From positions 806,001 to 870,000 of the forward strand of contig NZ_CP098514.1 of the NCBI RefSeq assembly GCF_023703775.1: DNA of 64,000 nt, given 5' to 3'. Under the pieces are notes generated by a model. It saw only the letters and a program-made list of their open reading frames with translations. It made no database searches and was not told the DNA's origin. The position numbers and the translations under genes were made by a program. Source of the stretch: Haloplanus sp. GDY1. GTDB lineage: Archaea; Halobacteriota; Halobacteria; Halobacteriales; Haloferacaceae. Positions 33,801-42,038 of this stretch are shown piece by piece (the stretch's first letter is position 1; every line of letters begins with the position of its first letter).

Positions 33801-33965
33801 GACGTGTTCGACGCCGGCCACACCACGTCGACGGACGGCACCGGGTTCGGGCTGAGCATCGTCGAACAGGTGGTCGAGGCCCACGGGTGGACCATCGAGG
33901 TCACGGAGAGCGCGGCCGGCGGCGCCCGCTTCGAGATCACGGGCGTCGACTTCGTCGACGGGTAG
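30804..33965 (+). CDS. Multi-PAS hybrid sensor histidine kinase with N-terminal receiver
   Basis: The 1053-residue cytoplasmic kinase has, in order: receiver domain (about 7-125, phospho-Asp60 in CIVSDYDMP), PAS (140-255), GAF (265-410), PAS (425-535), PAS (545-660), PAS (690-795), HisKA with the phospho-His near residue 812 (IVSHDLRSPLNV), and HATPase to the end (NLLRNAVEHG, DDGPGIP, GTGFGLSIV). No membrane segment. In the loop after the N box is a 15-residue unit, VEHxST SNQQNAxDA-like, repeated three times plus a part; see the repeat entry. The signal and partner regulator are unknown. Confidence 0.92.
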   Translation: MSTEPGAIRVLHVDDSSDFAELTASFLEREDDRFDVETATTSDAALARLEETSFDCIVSDYDMPERNGIEFLGAVREEYADLPFILFTGKGSEEVASDAISAGVTDYLQKEGGTGQYTVLANRIENAVSQYRSQRELEASQQRLSLFIEQSPLGVIEYDSDFEIVRLNEAGEEILGYAEAELRGETWEKIVAEDSYDDVDEVTSALARGEGGYHSIDENVRADGEHILCEWHNRVVTDENDDVVAVFSQFQDVTDREERQRRIEALHEATRELMTASTCEAVAERAVETAREVLDLRINSVYLYDGDADVLEPAAITDEAVELIGEPPTYEAGESLSWEAFHSGEVRVFEDVSTEPGRYNADTVFGSEIILPLGDHGVMYVAATEVGAFDEADVTLARMLAANTETALSRIERERTLRESQHRYRTLVENFPNGAVFLFDADLEYVLAGGEGLSAVGLSSADVEGATPHDLFPEDVADDLAHHYREALAGRSNTFEQEYRGERYRIRTLPVRDDGEAASGIAVSQRITERKERERELRRYMRIVNTMQEAACIYDEDGRFAVVNEYLAEFYDTTPEELEGERSALIPKIRAAADGDPYRELPDGDREEIRGEVSGEFPGVGEEVVAYRLTPLVVDGAVEAVVGVAHEVTEKKERMRELERRTEELEALNRRLQEQYRYLFEEAPIMGVVTRAEDGRPVIEDCNRRFAETVGHEKQALLGRELAAFYTADSERELLDQGGYDRALTGEFVRESRTLVTADGETVETLLRAVPRTDVTDDVIGTFAFYVDVSERKELEREKERLDEFTSIVSHDLRSPLNVAKGQAELARETGDFDHLDAVIRAHERMESLIDDLLTLARSGQHIDDVESVPVGDLAENCWLNTETNGATLDVRTERTVRADRSRLQQLLENLLRNAVEHGSTSNQQNADDAVEHSSTSNQQNAGDAVEHSSTSNQQNAGDAVEHGSTDTDDDVTVTVGALDGDGFYVADDGPGIPEDEREDVFDAGHTTSTDGTGFGLSIVEQVVEAHGWTIEVTESAAGGARFEITGVDFVDG
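33548..33701 (+). repeat. Four palindromes at 45-base spacing inside a histidine kinase gene
   Basis: Three full copies of a 45-base direct repeat plus a fourth partial copy. Each begins with a perfect hairpin: arms CGTCGAGC and GCTCGACG around a three-base loop, at 33548-33566, 33593-33611, 33638-33656 and 33683-33701. Loops are ACG, ATA, ATA, ACG; the arms never change. The reading frame is kept, encoding VEHGST or VEHSST each time. Confidence 0.9.
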
Positions 33966-34267
33966 CCGTCGGCGACCGTCCGACCGGCCACCCGCCCCCG
34001 CACTCCGGGCGGTGAGGCGTGCGCTCGGGCGCGACGGATCGAGTGACCACTCCCCGCCCGGAACAGTCGTTCTGCCAATAGTTTTATCCGAGTATCATCT
34101 GTAGGGACGGACGAAATATAGTGAAAGATAATGATGAATTCCGCATCAGAACTGGGGCGTTGCGTGGCGTATCGGCGACCGTCGGGAGCCACACCGAGCG
34201 CAGCGACCGCCGGCGACCGGCGTAGCGTTGCGGTCCGGTACGGGGACCACCTCGGGGGAGCCACGGG
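33966..34267. other. Intergenic region with AT-rich promoter
   Basis: 302 bases without a gene. The middle is markedly AT-rich for this genome: ccaatagttttatccgag near 34075-34092 and gaaatatagtgaaagataatg near 34114-34134 offer TATA-like elements on both strands. The last such element is about 130 bases before the 34268 start, so a leader is likely; a GGGGGAG lies 7-13 bases before that ATG. Confidence 0.5.
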
Positions 34268-36718
34268 ATGTACGTAGCGCTCGGGGCCGAGGGGGAGGAA
34301 GTGCGGGAACTACAGGACCGACTCGCCGAGCGCGGCTACGACGTCGGGGCGGTCGACGGGAGGTTCGGCCGCCGAACGCGCGCGGCGGTCGCCGAACTCC
34401 AGCGGGAACGGGGGCTGACGGCGAGCGGCGCCGTGACACCCGAAATCGCCGAGGAACTGGGACTCGAGATCGACGTGCCCGAGATCGAGGAGGCACGCTC
34501 GAAGTTCCGGCAGTTCGTGACGAAAAACCCCAACTACTTCGGCAATCAGCCGGAGCTGGACTTCGAACCGGTCACGGAGAAGATCACGGACACCAGTTAC
34601 GAGGAGGTGACCTGTGTCGGGTACGATCCGGGGTCGAGCCAGCTCGAGGCCGTCGTGAGCGTCGAGCGCGACGTCGGCTACGGCGGCGACGTCTGCACCG
34701 ACGGCTCCATCGAGTACGTCCGCTTTTTCCTCGACCGCGACCGCAACGGGCAGTGGGAGAACGTCGGCGTGGCGTCGACGAGGGTGTACGACATGCCCGG
34801 TCGGAAGCCCGTCGACTACGCGGTGTCGGTCGACCTGGATCAGGAGCTGGAGACGTGTGACTCGCCGGTCCTGCCGCGGGTGCGGGCGATCCTGAGCTGG
34901 GAGACGGAGCCCCCGGCCGACGAAACGTACCGTCCGGTGTGGGGCAACCGCCACGAGGCCGACGTCCAACTCGAAGCCCGAGAGCCGACGGCGGGGGATC
35001 TGATGGATCCGGAACTCGTCTCCCCCGAGCTACTGAGCGGGCTGGACCTCGCGGCGTCGATGCCGTTCGATCCCCCGGAGATGGCGCCGAGTCAGCTCCT
35101 CACGAAATACCGGGGAACGAGCGTCCCGCCCCACCGCGCCGGGTTCGGCGAGTTCAAACGACTACTGAGCGGGCCGCTCCCGATGCCGGCGGGACCGTCC
35201 GGTCCGGACGGGCCGTCGCCCGGCCCGTTCCCGGGGCCGCTTCCGGAGCCGTTCCCCGAACCGGATCCCCAGTTCGACCTCCCGGCCGAACTCGACGTCG
35301 ACGTCGAGGACCTGATCGACGACCTCTCGGAGACGGCCGGCAACACGAGCTACGAGGAACTCGACTGCGTCGGCTTCCGGCGCGGCATCCTCACGGGGCT
35401 GTTGACGATCAAGCGACCGGCCGGCTACGGCGGCGGGCTCTGCACCGCTGGGAGTCCGGAGTACGTCGCGTTCTGGGAGAAGCCGGTGAGTGGGGGTGCC
35501 TGGACTCACCTCGGAACGGGATCGGTCACCGTTCACGACGTTCCGGGCCTCCCCGCCGACGGCCTCCAGTACGCCGTCCACCTCCCGGCGGATCTGAGCC
35601 ACCACCGAACGCCGTGCGAGGAGGGACCGAGCCTCGTGAAGGTCCGGGCCGTGCTGGCCTGGAACCGGCGGCCGCCGTCGACCGACCCCAACTTCACCCC
35701 GACGTGGGGCAACCGCGTCGAGACGGTGATCCAGGTCGCACCCGGTCCCGACCCGGGCGAGGGACTGCTCGAAGTCGGGACCCTCGGGAACGTGATCCCG
35801 ACGGACATCGAGCAGACGCCGGGGAGCGACGCCACCGGAACCGCGACCGGGCCGCTCGTGTCGAGCGGCGGGTCGGTCCGCGCGACCGCGGCCGCCTTCG
35901 GTGGCCGGGTGACGATCACCGGCCGACCGGAAGGCATCTCGCCGTCCGCGGGCGGGCCGAACGGCCTGAAATACCGCGTCTCGGTCAAACCTCACGGCGC
36001 CCCGACGAGCGCCTATCGACCGCTCACCAACGAGTTCCAGGTCGCCACCTACGAGAACCCGGGGACGTTCCAATCCGTGACCGTCGACGGCGACGGCTTC
36101 TACACGTACGTGCCCGGCGCCAAGCAGAACCTCCTCGCCCTCTGGCACACCAGCGACGACGGCGTCTACGATCTGAAGGTCGAGGCGAAACGCGGCGACG
36201 GCCAGCCCGTCGACGCCGCCGCAGTCACGTATCCGGACGGGACGACGGAGTCGGAGCTGGTGATCCAGTTGGACAACACCGCGCCCGACGCGGAAATCGA
36301 CATCACCGAGGTCGTCCCCGGCGGGAGCGGGGACGCGGAGCCCGCCGCGGAGTGTGACTTCTTCAACATCGGGGACACGATCCGGGGGACCTTCACCGCG
36401 GACGACGAACACTTCCGCACCGGGCCGACCCCCTGGGCCCCGTACCGGTTCGTCGTCCGCCCCGGCGGGCCGGCGAGCGGTGCCCGACCGCGGGAGCGCC
36501 CACCCGCCGGCCCCGGGACCGTCCGGGCCCGCGGCGGCGGCGACGGCGACTGGGAACTGGAGACGAGCGGGATGCAGTCCTGTGGCTACGTCGTCGCTCT
36601 CGACGTCGCCGACAACGTGATCGTGAACAACAACTACAGCGGTCACCGACGCGGCGACTCGGAGGGCTTCTGCCTGCTCGAAGCGGGCGAGGAAGTCGTC
36701 GACGGCTCGTCCGACTGA
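34268..36718 (+). CDS. Large protein with peptidoglycan-binding-like domain and duplicated Cys-rich domain
   Basis: 816 residues, no signal peptide or membrane helix. Residues 1-65 form a PG_binding_1-type three-helix domain (EEVRELQDRLAERGYDVGAVDGRFGRRTRAAVAELQRERGL). A roughly 150-residue domain then occurs twice (about 95-240 and 355-500): TSYEE-x2-CVG, a GYGG-x-LCT/VCT-x-GS motif, EYV, VHDVPG or VYDMPG, a late Cys, RVRAILSW or KVRAVLAW and PxWGNRxE. A Pro/Gly linker (near 300-335) joins them. The rest is beta-rich. Haloarchaea lack peptidoglycan, so the first domain probably binds something else. Family unknown to me. Confidence 0.75.
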   Translation: MYVALGAEGEEVRELQDRLAERGYDVGAVDGRFGRRTRAAVAELQRERGLTASGAVTPEIAEELGLEIDVPEIEEARSKFRQFVTKNPNYFGNQPELDFEPVTEKITDTSYEEVTCVGYDPGSSQLEAVVSVERDVGYGGDVCTDGSIEYVRFFLDRDRNGQWENVGVASTRVYDMPGRKPVDYAVSVDLDQELETCDSPVLPRVRAILSWETEPPADETYRPVWGNRHEADVQLEAREPTAGDLMDPELVSPELLSGLDLAASMPFDPPEMAPSQLLTKYRGTSVPPHRAGFGEFKRLLSGPLPMPAGPSGPDGPSPGPFPGPLPEPFPEPDPQFDLPAELDVDVEDLIDDLSETAGNTSYEELDCVGFRRGILTGLLTIKRPAGYGGGLCTAGSPEYVAFWEKPVSGGAWTHLGTGSVTVHDVPGLPADGLQYAVHLPADLSHHRTPCEEGPSLVKVRAVLAWNRRPPSTDPNFTPTWGNRVETVIQVAPGPDPGEGLLEVGTLGNVIPTDIEQTPGSDATGTATGPLVSSGGSVRATAAAFGGRVTITGRPEGISPSAGGPNGLKYRVSVKPHGAPTSAYRPLTNEFQVATYENPGTFQSVTVDGDGFYTYVPGAKQNLLALWHTSDDGVYDLKVEAKRGDGQPVDAAAVTYPDGTTESELVIQLDNTAPDAEIDITEVVPGGSGDAEPAAECDFFNIGDTIRGTFTADDEHFRTGPTPWAPYRFVVRPGGPASGARPRERPPAGPGTVRARGGGDGDWELETSGMQSCGYVVALDVADNVIVNNNYSGHRRGDSEGFCLLEAGEEVVDGSSD

Positions 36719-36856
36719 TCGCCCCCGAAGGCGGCGGCCTGGCCCCCGTCGGGGTCCACGCCTCTCGAAAGCGACGAACGCACGAGAGCGACGGTGAATC
36801 CCTCGCGGAGGACACGACTTCGCACCACAGGCACGCGAGGGGACGCCAACGGCGTG

Positions 36857-39800
36857 TCAGTCCCCAACGGCGTCCTCGACGATGTCGATTTCCTCGTCGG
36901 TCAGCCCGTACAGTTCGTAGACGACGTCGTCGATCAGGTCGTCGGTCCGCCGAATCTTCTCGTCCAACTCCTCGGCGCGTTCGACGGCCTCGACGTACCG
37001 TTCGAGGTCGTCGGCCACGTCGTCGGGGTCGGGGAGCGTGATCGCCTCCAGGCGGTCGATCAACGAATTGGTCTTCGTCGCCGTCTCGCGAAAGCCCGCG
37101 AATCCACCGGCCTCCTCGACCGCGACGGGGACGAACGCCTCGACGAGGTCGGCCTCGGTCGCCGAGAGGTCGGTCAGTCGCATCGCGGGAATGGGGTCGG
37201 TTTCGGTGTAGCCCCACTGGTCGGTGTCGTGGGCGTCCTCGTCGTCGGGTTTGTAGCGAGCGGTGGCGTTGATCGTCACCGCGCCGTCGCCCTCGCGGTC
37301 GACGGTGACGGTGCCGATGCGGAGGTTCTCGTAGTCCTCCGCGGTGGCGGCGAGTTTCGTGTCGGCGACGCCGGAGGGGGGATTGTAGGTGGCGACGTCG
37401 GTGATGGCAGGGCCGTCGGTGTAGGGGGTGATGTAGTCGAGGAGAGCAGTATTAATCGATCTTCTATCCTCTTTCAAATCGATTATCTCATCAGCCAAAT
37501 CGATCAGTAACTCCTGTCCGACGGAAACGTCTGTTTCGCTGGACATATCCAATTCATCGATCACCTTTGTTGTCGATTGGACTCCTTCGCTCAGGATAGC
37601 CGAAAGTTCATCGTATTTGTTGGCGTGTCCCGAGCCATTAGGTTCCTCGTTAACCACACGAATGGGGAGGTTCTGTAATTCCGCAAGGGTGGTTTGACGG
37701 AAGTCGTCCTTGAGAGCCAAAGCTGACTGGCTGATGTAGAGATACGAATGAAGAGAACTGTTCACACAAGCGAGGATGTATTTAAGTGGTGTGTCGGAGG
37801 TCTTGATAAATGGATTTAGATCCTTTTTAACCACGAAACTATCATTTGCTATGGTCGCCATAAGGCGATCATCCCGGTTTACCAGACGCCTGATCAGGAT
37901 TCTCGGATTCGTATAATACCGTCTGAGATTGTCCTCGTCACCGAAGTCAATATATCTCTGCTCCGTCGTCTCAAGTTCGTACCGGTATACGTCACACTCT
38001 CGATATTCAAGAAAATCTCCATTCTCTTTGCTATTAGAATATTCATGAAATGAAGCGACGATTCCCTGTGTCGCGTCGGTCAATTCCCCCAAATCAGTGA
38101 ACTCTTCGCGATTAAATCGGGTTAGCATTTCATAAGTTCCCTTCCGGAAGAAAATCTTCGCACCATCAGTTTCACTCAAATAGCTCTGCGGAATCAGTTC
38201 TGACCCTTCTTCCATTACGTCAGCCGACTCGATCCGCAATCGTTTTTCAAATTCTTTGGCTAAAAATTTCCCAGATGGCTGTGATTTTCTGAATATCGAT
38301 ATATTCGTGTCGATATAGGCATCTTGGAAAACATCAAACGGAAGGTTGATTATCTTTTCAAGATTCATCATCCCTTCCGTTAGGTTCGTTTTACGGAATT
38401 TAGAGTAATTCTCTCCGGTTTCCCACGCTACCGGTGTAATCATTCCGCCCCTTCCTTCGTCGCGGGCCAGTCTGATTGTTTGTTGTAAGAACGCTACCGA
38501 GAGATCGTACTTCCGATGAAGAACCTCGAAAACGGTGGTAAGGTAGCTTCTCTGTCTCTCAGGAATCTGCTCGGTTGGTACGTACGGAGGATTCCCGATG
38601 ACGGCGTCAAACCCGCCCTGAGATTTGATCGACCCACTTTCGTCGTAAAATGCCTCCGGGAACTCGAGCTTCCAGTGGAAGAACTCCTGCTCCGTCGCCG
38701 TCGCCTGCGCCGACCGGAACCAATCCGTCTCCTCGACCTCGGCCCACTCCCCGTCGTCCTCCAGCGCCCGCGCCATCCGCTCGTAGGCCCCGCTCGGGAC
38801 GTCCAGGTCGAACCGCTCCGCGGTGTGGACGTTCGCCATCGCGACCAGTCGTTGGCGCAACTCGTCTTGCTCGATTTCCGCGTACTTCCGCTTCATCTCC
38901 CGCACGTCGGCGATGTCCTCGTTCTCGATGGCGAGGAACTCGCCGTAGATCTCCATCAGGCGCTCGATAGTGCCCTCGCGGGTCGCCCCGAACTCCGCCA
39001 GCGAGGCCTGTCCGTCGTCGCCGTTCGCGTCCGACTCCAGTTCCTCGATGGCCTCGATGTCGCTCCCGACGAGCGAATTCCCCTCTTTGAAGTGGTGATC
39101 GAGAAACGCCAGCGGCCGGTCGGCCGCGAGCGTCTCCAGCCACATCGACAGCTTCGCCAGTTCGACGGCCATCCCGTTCAGGTCGACGCCGTAGATGCAC
39201 TCCTTGGCGATCTCCCGGCGGACGTGCTGTTCGTCCCAGTAGCCGCCGAGTTCCACCTCGATGTCACGGACCTCCTCCATGACTCGCTCCGAGAGGTAGC
39301 CCGTCGCCTTCGTCAGGAAGTGCCCGCTCCCCATCGCGGGGTCGAGAATCCGGAGGTCGGTGACGCGGCGAAGGAAGGGGCCGAGATACTCCTGGGTCCC
39401 GGGATCGAACCCCTGTTCGATCAGGTCCTCGCGGATCTCGTCGACCAGCGGCCCGACCGTCTCCTCGACGATGTAGGTCACGACGTAGTCGGGGGTGTAG
39501 TACGCGCCCGTCGCCTTCCGCTCGCCCTCGTCGTTGACGACGTACAGCCCGCCCTCGGGGACGGTCTCGACGGCCTCGGCCACGCTGACTTCGGTGGCCG
39601 GTTTCCAGACTTGGCCGCCGTCCTCCGCGACCGCCGCGTACCCCTCGGGCGCGATGCGGAACTGGTGTTCGAGCAGCCCCTCGTAGACGCTCCCGAGGTG
39701 GCGGGTGTCGAGGTCGGCGTAGTCGGCGAGGACGTACCGCCCCTCGTCGTTCCGCGTGGTCGACAGCCGGTAGATAACCTCGGCGAGGTACTGGTTGCTC

Positions 39801-40969
39801 ACCTCGTGGTCGGTCAGGAAGCCGTGGGTCTCGTGGTCGAACAGGCCGCCGTTGTACGGCGGGATGCCCAGGTCCGCCTCCCCCTCGTCGATGAGCCGGA
39901 ACAGGTCCTCCAGCCGACTCCACATCGTCGTCGAGTAGTCGCTGAACTCCTCCGCGAACCCCTCGTCGACCTCCCCGATGGCGTCGTGGACGTCGAGTCG
40001 AAGCGCGTCGAGGCTGAAGTTCTCGTCGTACTCGTCCCGCGCCGACCCGCTCTCGGGGTGGATGAGTCCCCGCGACTCGGCGTAGAGAACGAACATCAGC
40101 CGATAGAGGAACACGAGCGACTGCTCTTTCAGTTCGTCCAGCGCCGCCTCGTCGCCCGGATCGATGTCGAGGTCGTCGTTGGTCTCGACGAACCCCCGCC
40201 CGAGTACCCGGAGTGCGGTGAAGACGTTGTCCTGCAGGTCCTCACCGAGTTCCTGCGAGGCAGTTTCGCTCTCGGACCACACCTCGTCGAGGAAGGTCGT
40301 ACCCGCCGTCTCGTGAAACGCGGCGGGACGGAAGAAGACGTAGAAGTACTTGAACGCCTCCAGGTCGCCCCGTTCGAGGAGTTCGGGAAGGTCGACCTCG
40401 TAGTACGTCTGCGTCTCGTAGTCGTTGGTGCCGTAGAGCCGCCACTTCCGCCCGTTCGTGAGCACTCCCCACTGGACGTTCCCGGTCGTGTGCTCCAGAT
40501 AGTGCTTGACCTGGTGGGAGGCGTTGCGGTACGGCCGCCCTTCGCTGAATCGGGCGGCGAAGTCGGCGTCCCACTGCTTCGCTTCGACCACCCCGATGCC
40601 GCGTTCGAACAGGTCGGTCGTGTCCTCGGTGCCGAGATACACCTCGGCGGCGTCCCGTCTGGCGGTCGGCGTCTCGAAGAGCAGTTCGTCCACGAATCCG
40701 CCGCCGTTCGGAAGCGTCACCTCCTCCTGGGTTCCGAAGCCGAGGACATCGAGCACCTCGTCGATCCAGTTGTCGATGAGTGCGTCCTCCCCGTAGCCGC
40801 CGACCAGCGATCCCTCCAACTCGTACAGCGACTGGAGGTCGTCCATCGCCGCCCGGGCCTCCTCGTCACACTCCCACTCGTCGCGTTCGCGAACCCGCTC
40901 GTCGAGGTAGTGGCCGGAGAACAGATTCGAGTTGACGTACGGTCGCTCCGAGAGGGTGGCCTGACTCAT
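36857..40969 (-). CDS. Type IIG restriction-modification enzyme (Eco57I-like)
   Basis: From the ATG at 40969 the enzyme is 1370 residues. A PD-(D/E)xK-type nuclease stretch comes first (VDELLFE...GVVEAKQWDADF; Glu127, Lys129 region). The N6-adenine methyltransferase follows: LDPAMGSGHFL (about 541-551) binds SAM and NPPYV (about 792-796) is the catalytic motif. The target-recognition part (about 830-1250) is AT-rich (37.4-38.6 kb), which suggests exchange of this module. The C-terminal coiled part ends YELYGLTDEEIDIVEDAVGD. Cleavage and methylation in one chain mark it as IIG. A BREX PglX-like role is less likely, as no other BREX gene is present. Confidence 0.88.
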   Translation of the reverse strand: MSQATLSERPYVNSNLFSGHYLDERVRERDEWECDEEARAAMDDLQSLYELEGSLVGGYGEDALIDNWIDEVLDVLGFGTQEEVTLPNGGGFVDELLFETPTARRDAAEVYLGTEDTTDLFERGIGVVEAKQWDADFAARFSEGRPYRNASHQVKHYLEHTTGNVQWGVLTNGRKWRLYGTNDYETQTYYEVDLPELLERGDLEAFKYFYVFFRPAAFHETAGTTFLDEVWSESETASQELGEDLQDNVFTALRVLGRGFVETNDDLDIDPGDEAALDELKEQSLVFLYRLMFVLYAESRGLIHPESGSARDEYDENFSLDALRLDVHDAIGEVDEGFAEEFSDYSTTMWSRLEDLFRLIDEGEADLGIPPYNGGLFDHETHGFLTDHEVSNQYLAEVIYRLSTTRNDEGRYVLADYADLDTRHLGSVYEGLLEHQFRIAPEGYAAVAEDGGQVWKPATEVSVAEAVETVPEGGLYVVNDEGERKATGAYYTPDYVVTYIVEETVGPLVDEIREDLIEQGFDPGTQEYLGPFLRRVTDLRILDPAMGSGHFLTKATGYLSERVMEEVRDIEVELGGYWDEQHVRREIAKECIYGVDLNGMAVELAKLSMWLETLAADRPLAFLDHHFKEGNSLVGSDIEAIEELESDANGDDGQASLAEFGATREGTIERLMEIYGEFLAIENEDIADVREMKRKYAEIEQDELRQRLVAMANVHTAERFDLDVPSGAYERMARALEDDGEWAEVEETDWFRSAQATATEQEFFHWKLEFPEAFYDESGSIKSQGGFDAVIGNPPYVPTEQIPERQRSYLTTVFEVLHRKYDLSVAFLQQTIRLARDEGRGGMITPVAWETGENYSKFRKTNLTEGMMNLEKIINLPFDVFQDAYIDTNISIFRKSQPSGKFLAKEFEKRLRIESADVMEEGSELIPQSYLSETDGAKIFFRKGTYEMLTRFNREEFTDLGELTDATQGIVASFHEYSNSKENGDFLEYRECDVYRYELETTEQRYIDFGDEDNLRRYYTNPRILIRRLVNRDDRLMATIANDSFVVKKDLNPFIKTSDTPLKYILACVNSSLHSYLYISQSALALKDDFRQTTLAELQNLPIRVVNEEPNGSGHANKYDELSAILSEGVQSTTKVIDELDMSSETDVSVGQELLIDLADEIIDLKEDRRSINTALLDYITPYTDGPAITDVATYNPPSGVADTKLAATAEDYENLRIGTVTVDREGDGAVTINATARYKPDDEDAHDTDQWGYTETDPIPAMRLTDLSATEADLVEAFVPVAVEEAGGFAGFRETATKTNSLIDRLEAITLPDPDDVADDLERYVEAVERAEELDEKIRRTDDLIDDVVYELYGLTDEEIDIVEDAVGD

Positions 40970-40998
40970 TCGAGATACACCACAGTGGTTCGGGGAAC

Positions 40999-41014
40999 TC
41001 ACAAATAGATGACG
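40999..41014 (-). promoter_or_regulatory. Promoter box of the Type IIG gene, conserved with its remnant copy
   Basis: The minus strand reads CGTCATCTATTTGTGA, whose 3' end lies 30 bases before the ATG at 40969. The same 16 bases occur 29 bases before the remnant gene at 45425-45796, while the bases between box and ATG differ, so this box is under selection or recently shared. Confidence 0.65.
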
Positions 41015-41135
41015 CACGGCGGGCCGATCCGTCTTCGCGAAGGCCGGATCGAACCGCACAGAGACGGCCTCTTCGCTCGGATGCTGCGACTCGTTCGGGC
41101 GACGGATCCCGCCCGTTCGTCGCTTCGCTCCTCAC

Positions 41136-41205
41136 TGCGCGGGACCGGATTCGAACCACGCCCGAGAACCTGCGCCTTCGGCGCAGAACCTCGGTCTACC
41201 CCGAA
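41136..41205 (-). repeat. Partial tRNA-Leu-like 3' end (older integration scar)
   Basis: On the minus strand the module begins TTCGGGGTAGAC, passes a perfect hairpin (CTGCGCC/GGCGCAG around TTC) and ends GGTTCGAATCCGG TCCCGCGC A, the T-loop and acceptor end of a tRNA. The 5' side of the T stem is broken, so no functional tRNA can fold. The same start and end words recur in the module at 41250-41375. Confidence 0.6.
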
Positions 41206-41249
41206 TCCTCCCTGCTCTCTCGCTCGCTCTCTCCGGTCCCTCGCTCGAT

Positions 41250-41375
41250 GCGCGGGGTCGGATTCGAACCGACGGACCCCTACGGGACAGCGTCCTAAGG
41301 GGGTCGAGAGTCTCCCACCCTTCTTGCGGGGTAATCGCGGCAAGGCGTGCCGAGACTCGGCCTGTCTACCCCGAA
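41250..41375 (-). repeat. Displaced tRNA-Leu 3' half (far attachment site of the element)
   Basis: The minus strand contains the tRNA-Leu sequence from the anticodon loop (CTTAGGA) through the variable arm and T arm to the acceptor 3' strand (41250-41299). The 5' half does not pair: CCCC replaces AGCG opposite CGCT. The T stem differs from the intact tRNA by a compensated pair (GTCGG/CCGAC against GCCGG/CCGGT), so it came from a working tRNA. It also starts with TTCGGGGTAGAC (41364-41375), as the neighbouring module does. Confidence 0.7.
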
Positions 41376-41448
41376 ATCAGCCGGATAGCACATAAAGCTG
41401 GCCCTGGGACAGCGCTAACCGCAACTCCCGTTGAGCGGGGTAAACGTG

Positions 41449-41964
41449 TCAACTAACCTGCTCGATATTCGATGGGTCCGGGAGCGGTTCGAGCGAATGG
41501 ACACCGAGCGTGTAGTTGGTGTGGTCGAACTTCCGGGACTCCTTCCGAACCCCGTTCACTACGGTCTTCTTAGTCGCCCCACCGTAGAACGTCACGGTGG
41601 GTTCGTCGACGTGGCCGAGGATGTAGTAGTCGGCGTTAACCGCGTATTCCTTGACCAGCAGCGCCGATGGCTCCTTCTGTGCGGTCTTGATGTCGACAGT
41701 ACGTTTTTCGCCCTCCATCATGACCTCGAAGTCGTAGCCTCCGTCGCTCCACTCTCTCGTCGACGTGTCGACCTTCAGGTCGGCATACTCCGCGAAAGCG
41801 AACTCGCCCATTAGCCCGACAAAGTTCCGACGCTCCGGTTTCGTTCCCCAGGTGTCATCGTCGTTGTCGTACGCTTCAGCCTCCTCGAACGACTGGTTAC
41901 GCTCCTTCGCCAGTTGCCGAGCCCGGCGGACGTAGCGCGGCGTCACTTCGACGCTGACCGGCAT
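41449..41964 (-). CDS. Putative PD-(D/E)xK nuclease-like protein
   Basis: From the ATG at 41964 the product is 171 residues (an ATG at 41985 is an alternative). The core FVGLMGEFAFAEYADLKVD, DGGYDFEVMMEGEKRTVDIKTAQ has the Glu...Asp...x-(I)K spacing of restriction-endonuclease-like folds: GE in a helix, YDF on a strand, then VDIKT. No named family recognised. It is the last gene of a four-gene minus-strand run (43446 to 41449) in the element. Its job may be DNA cleavage in defence or element maintenance; that is inference. Confidence 0.6.
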   Translation of the reverse strand: MPVSVEVTPRYVRRARQLAKERNQSFEEAEAYDNDDDTWGTKPERRNFVGLMGEFAFAEYADLKVDTSTREWSDGGYDFEVMMEGEKRTVDIKTAQKEPSALLVKEYAVNADYYILGHVDEPTVTFYGGATKKTVVNGVRKESRKFDHTNYTLGVHSLEPLPDPSNIEQVS

Positions 41965-42038
41965 TAGATTAAGACAGGCCTTCATAGTGACAACGGTTTT
42001 GCTGGCCCCAGTAGGTCGAGGACGTGGCGGGAATCCGG

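Noticed and set aside
36857..40969. BREX PglX
   Set aside because: The chain has its own nuclease-like N-terminus and no brxA, brxB, brxC, pglZ or brxL gene is in the window.
41250..41375. A complete tRNA gene, possibly with an intron
   Set aside because: The 5' half cannot pair with the anticodon stem or acceptor; only the 3' half of tRNA-Leu is present, as expected of a displaced attachment site.
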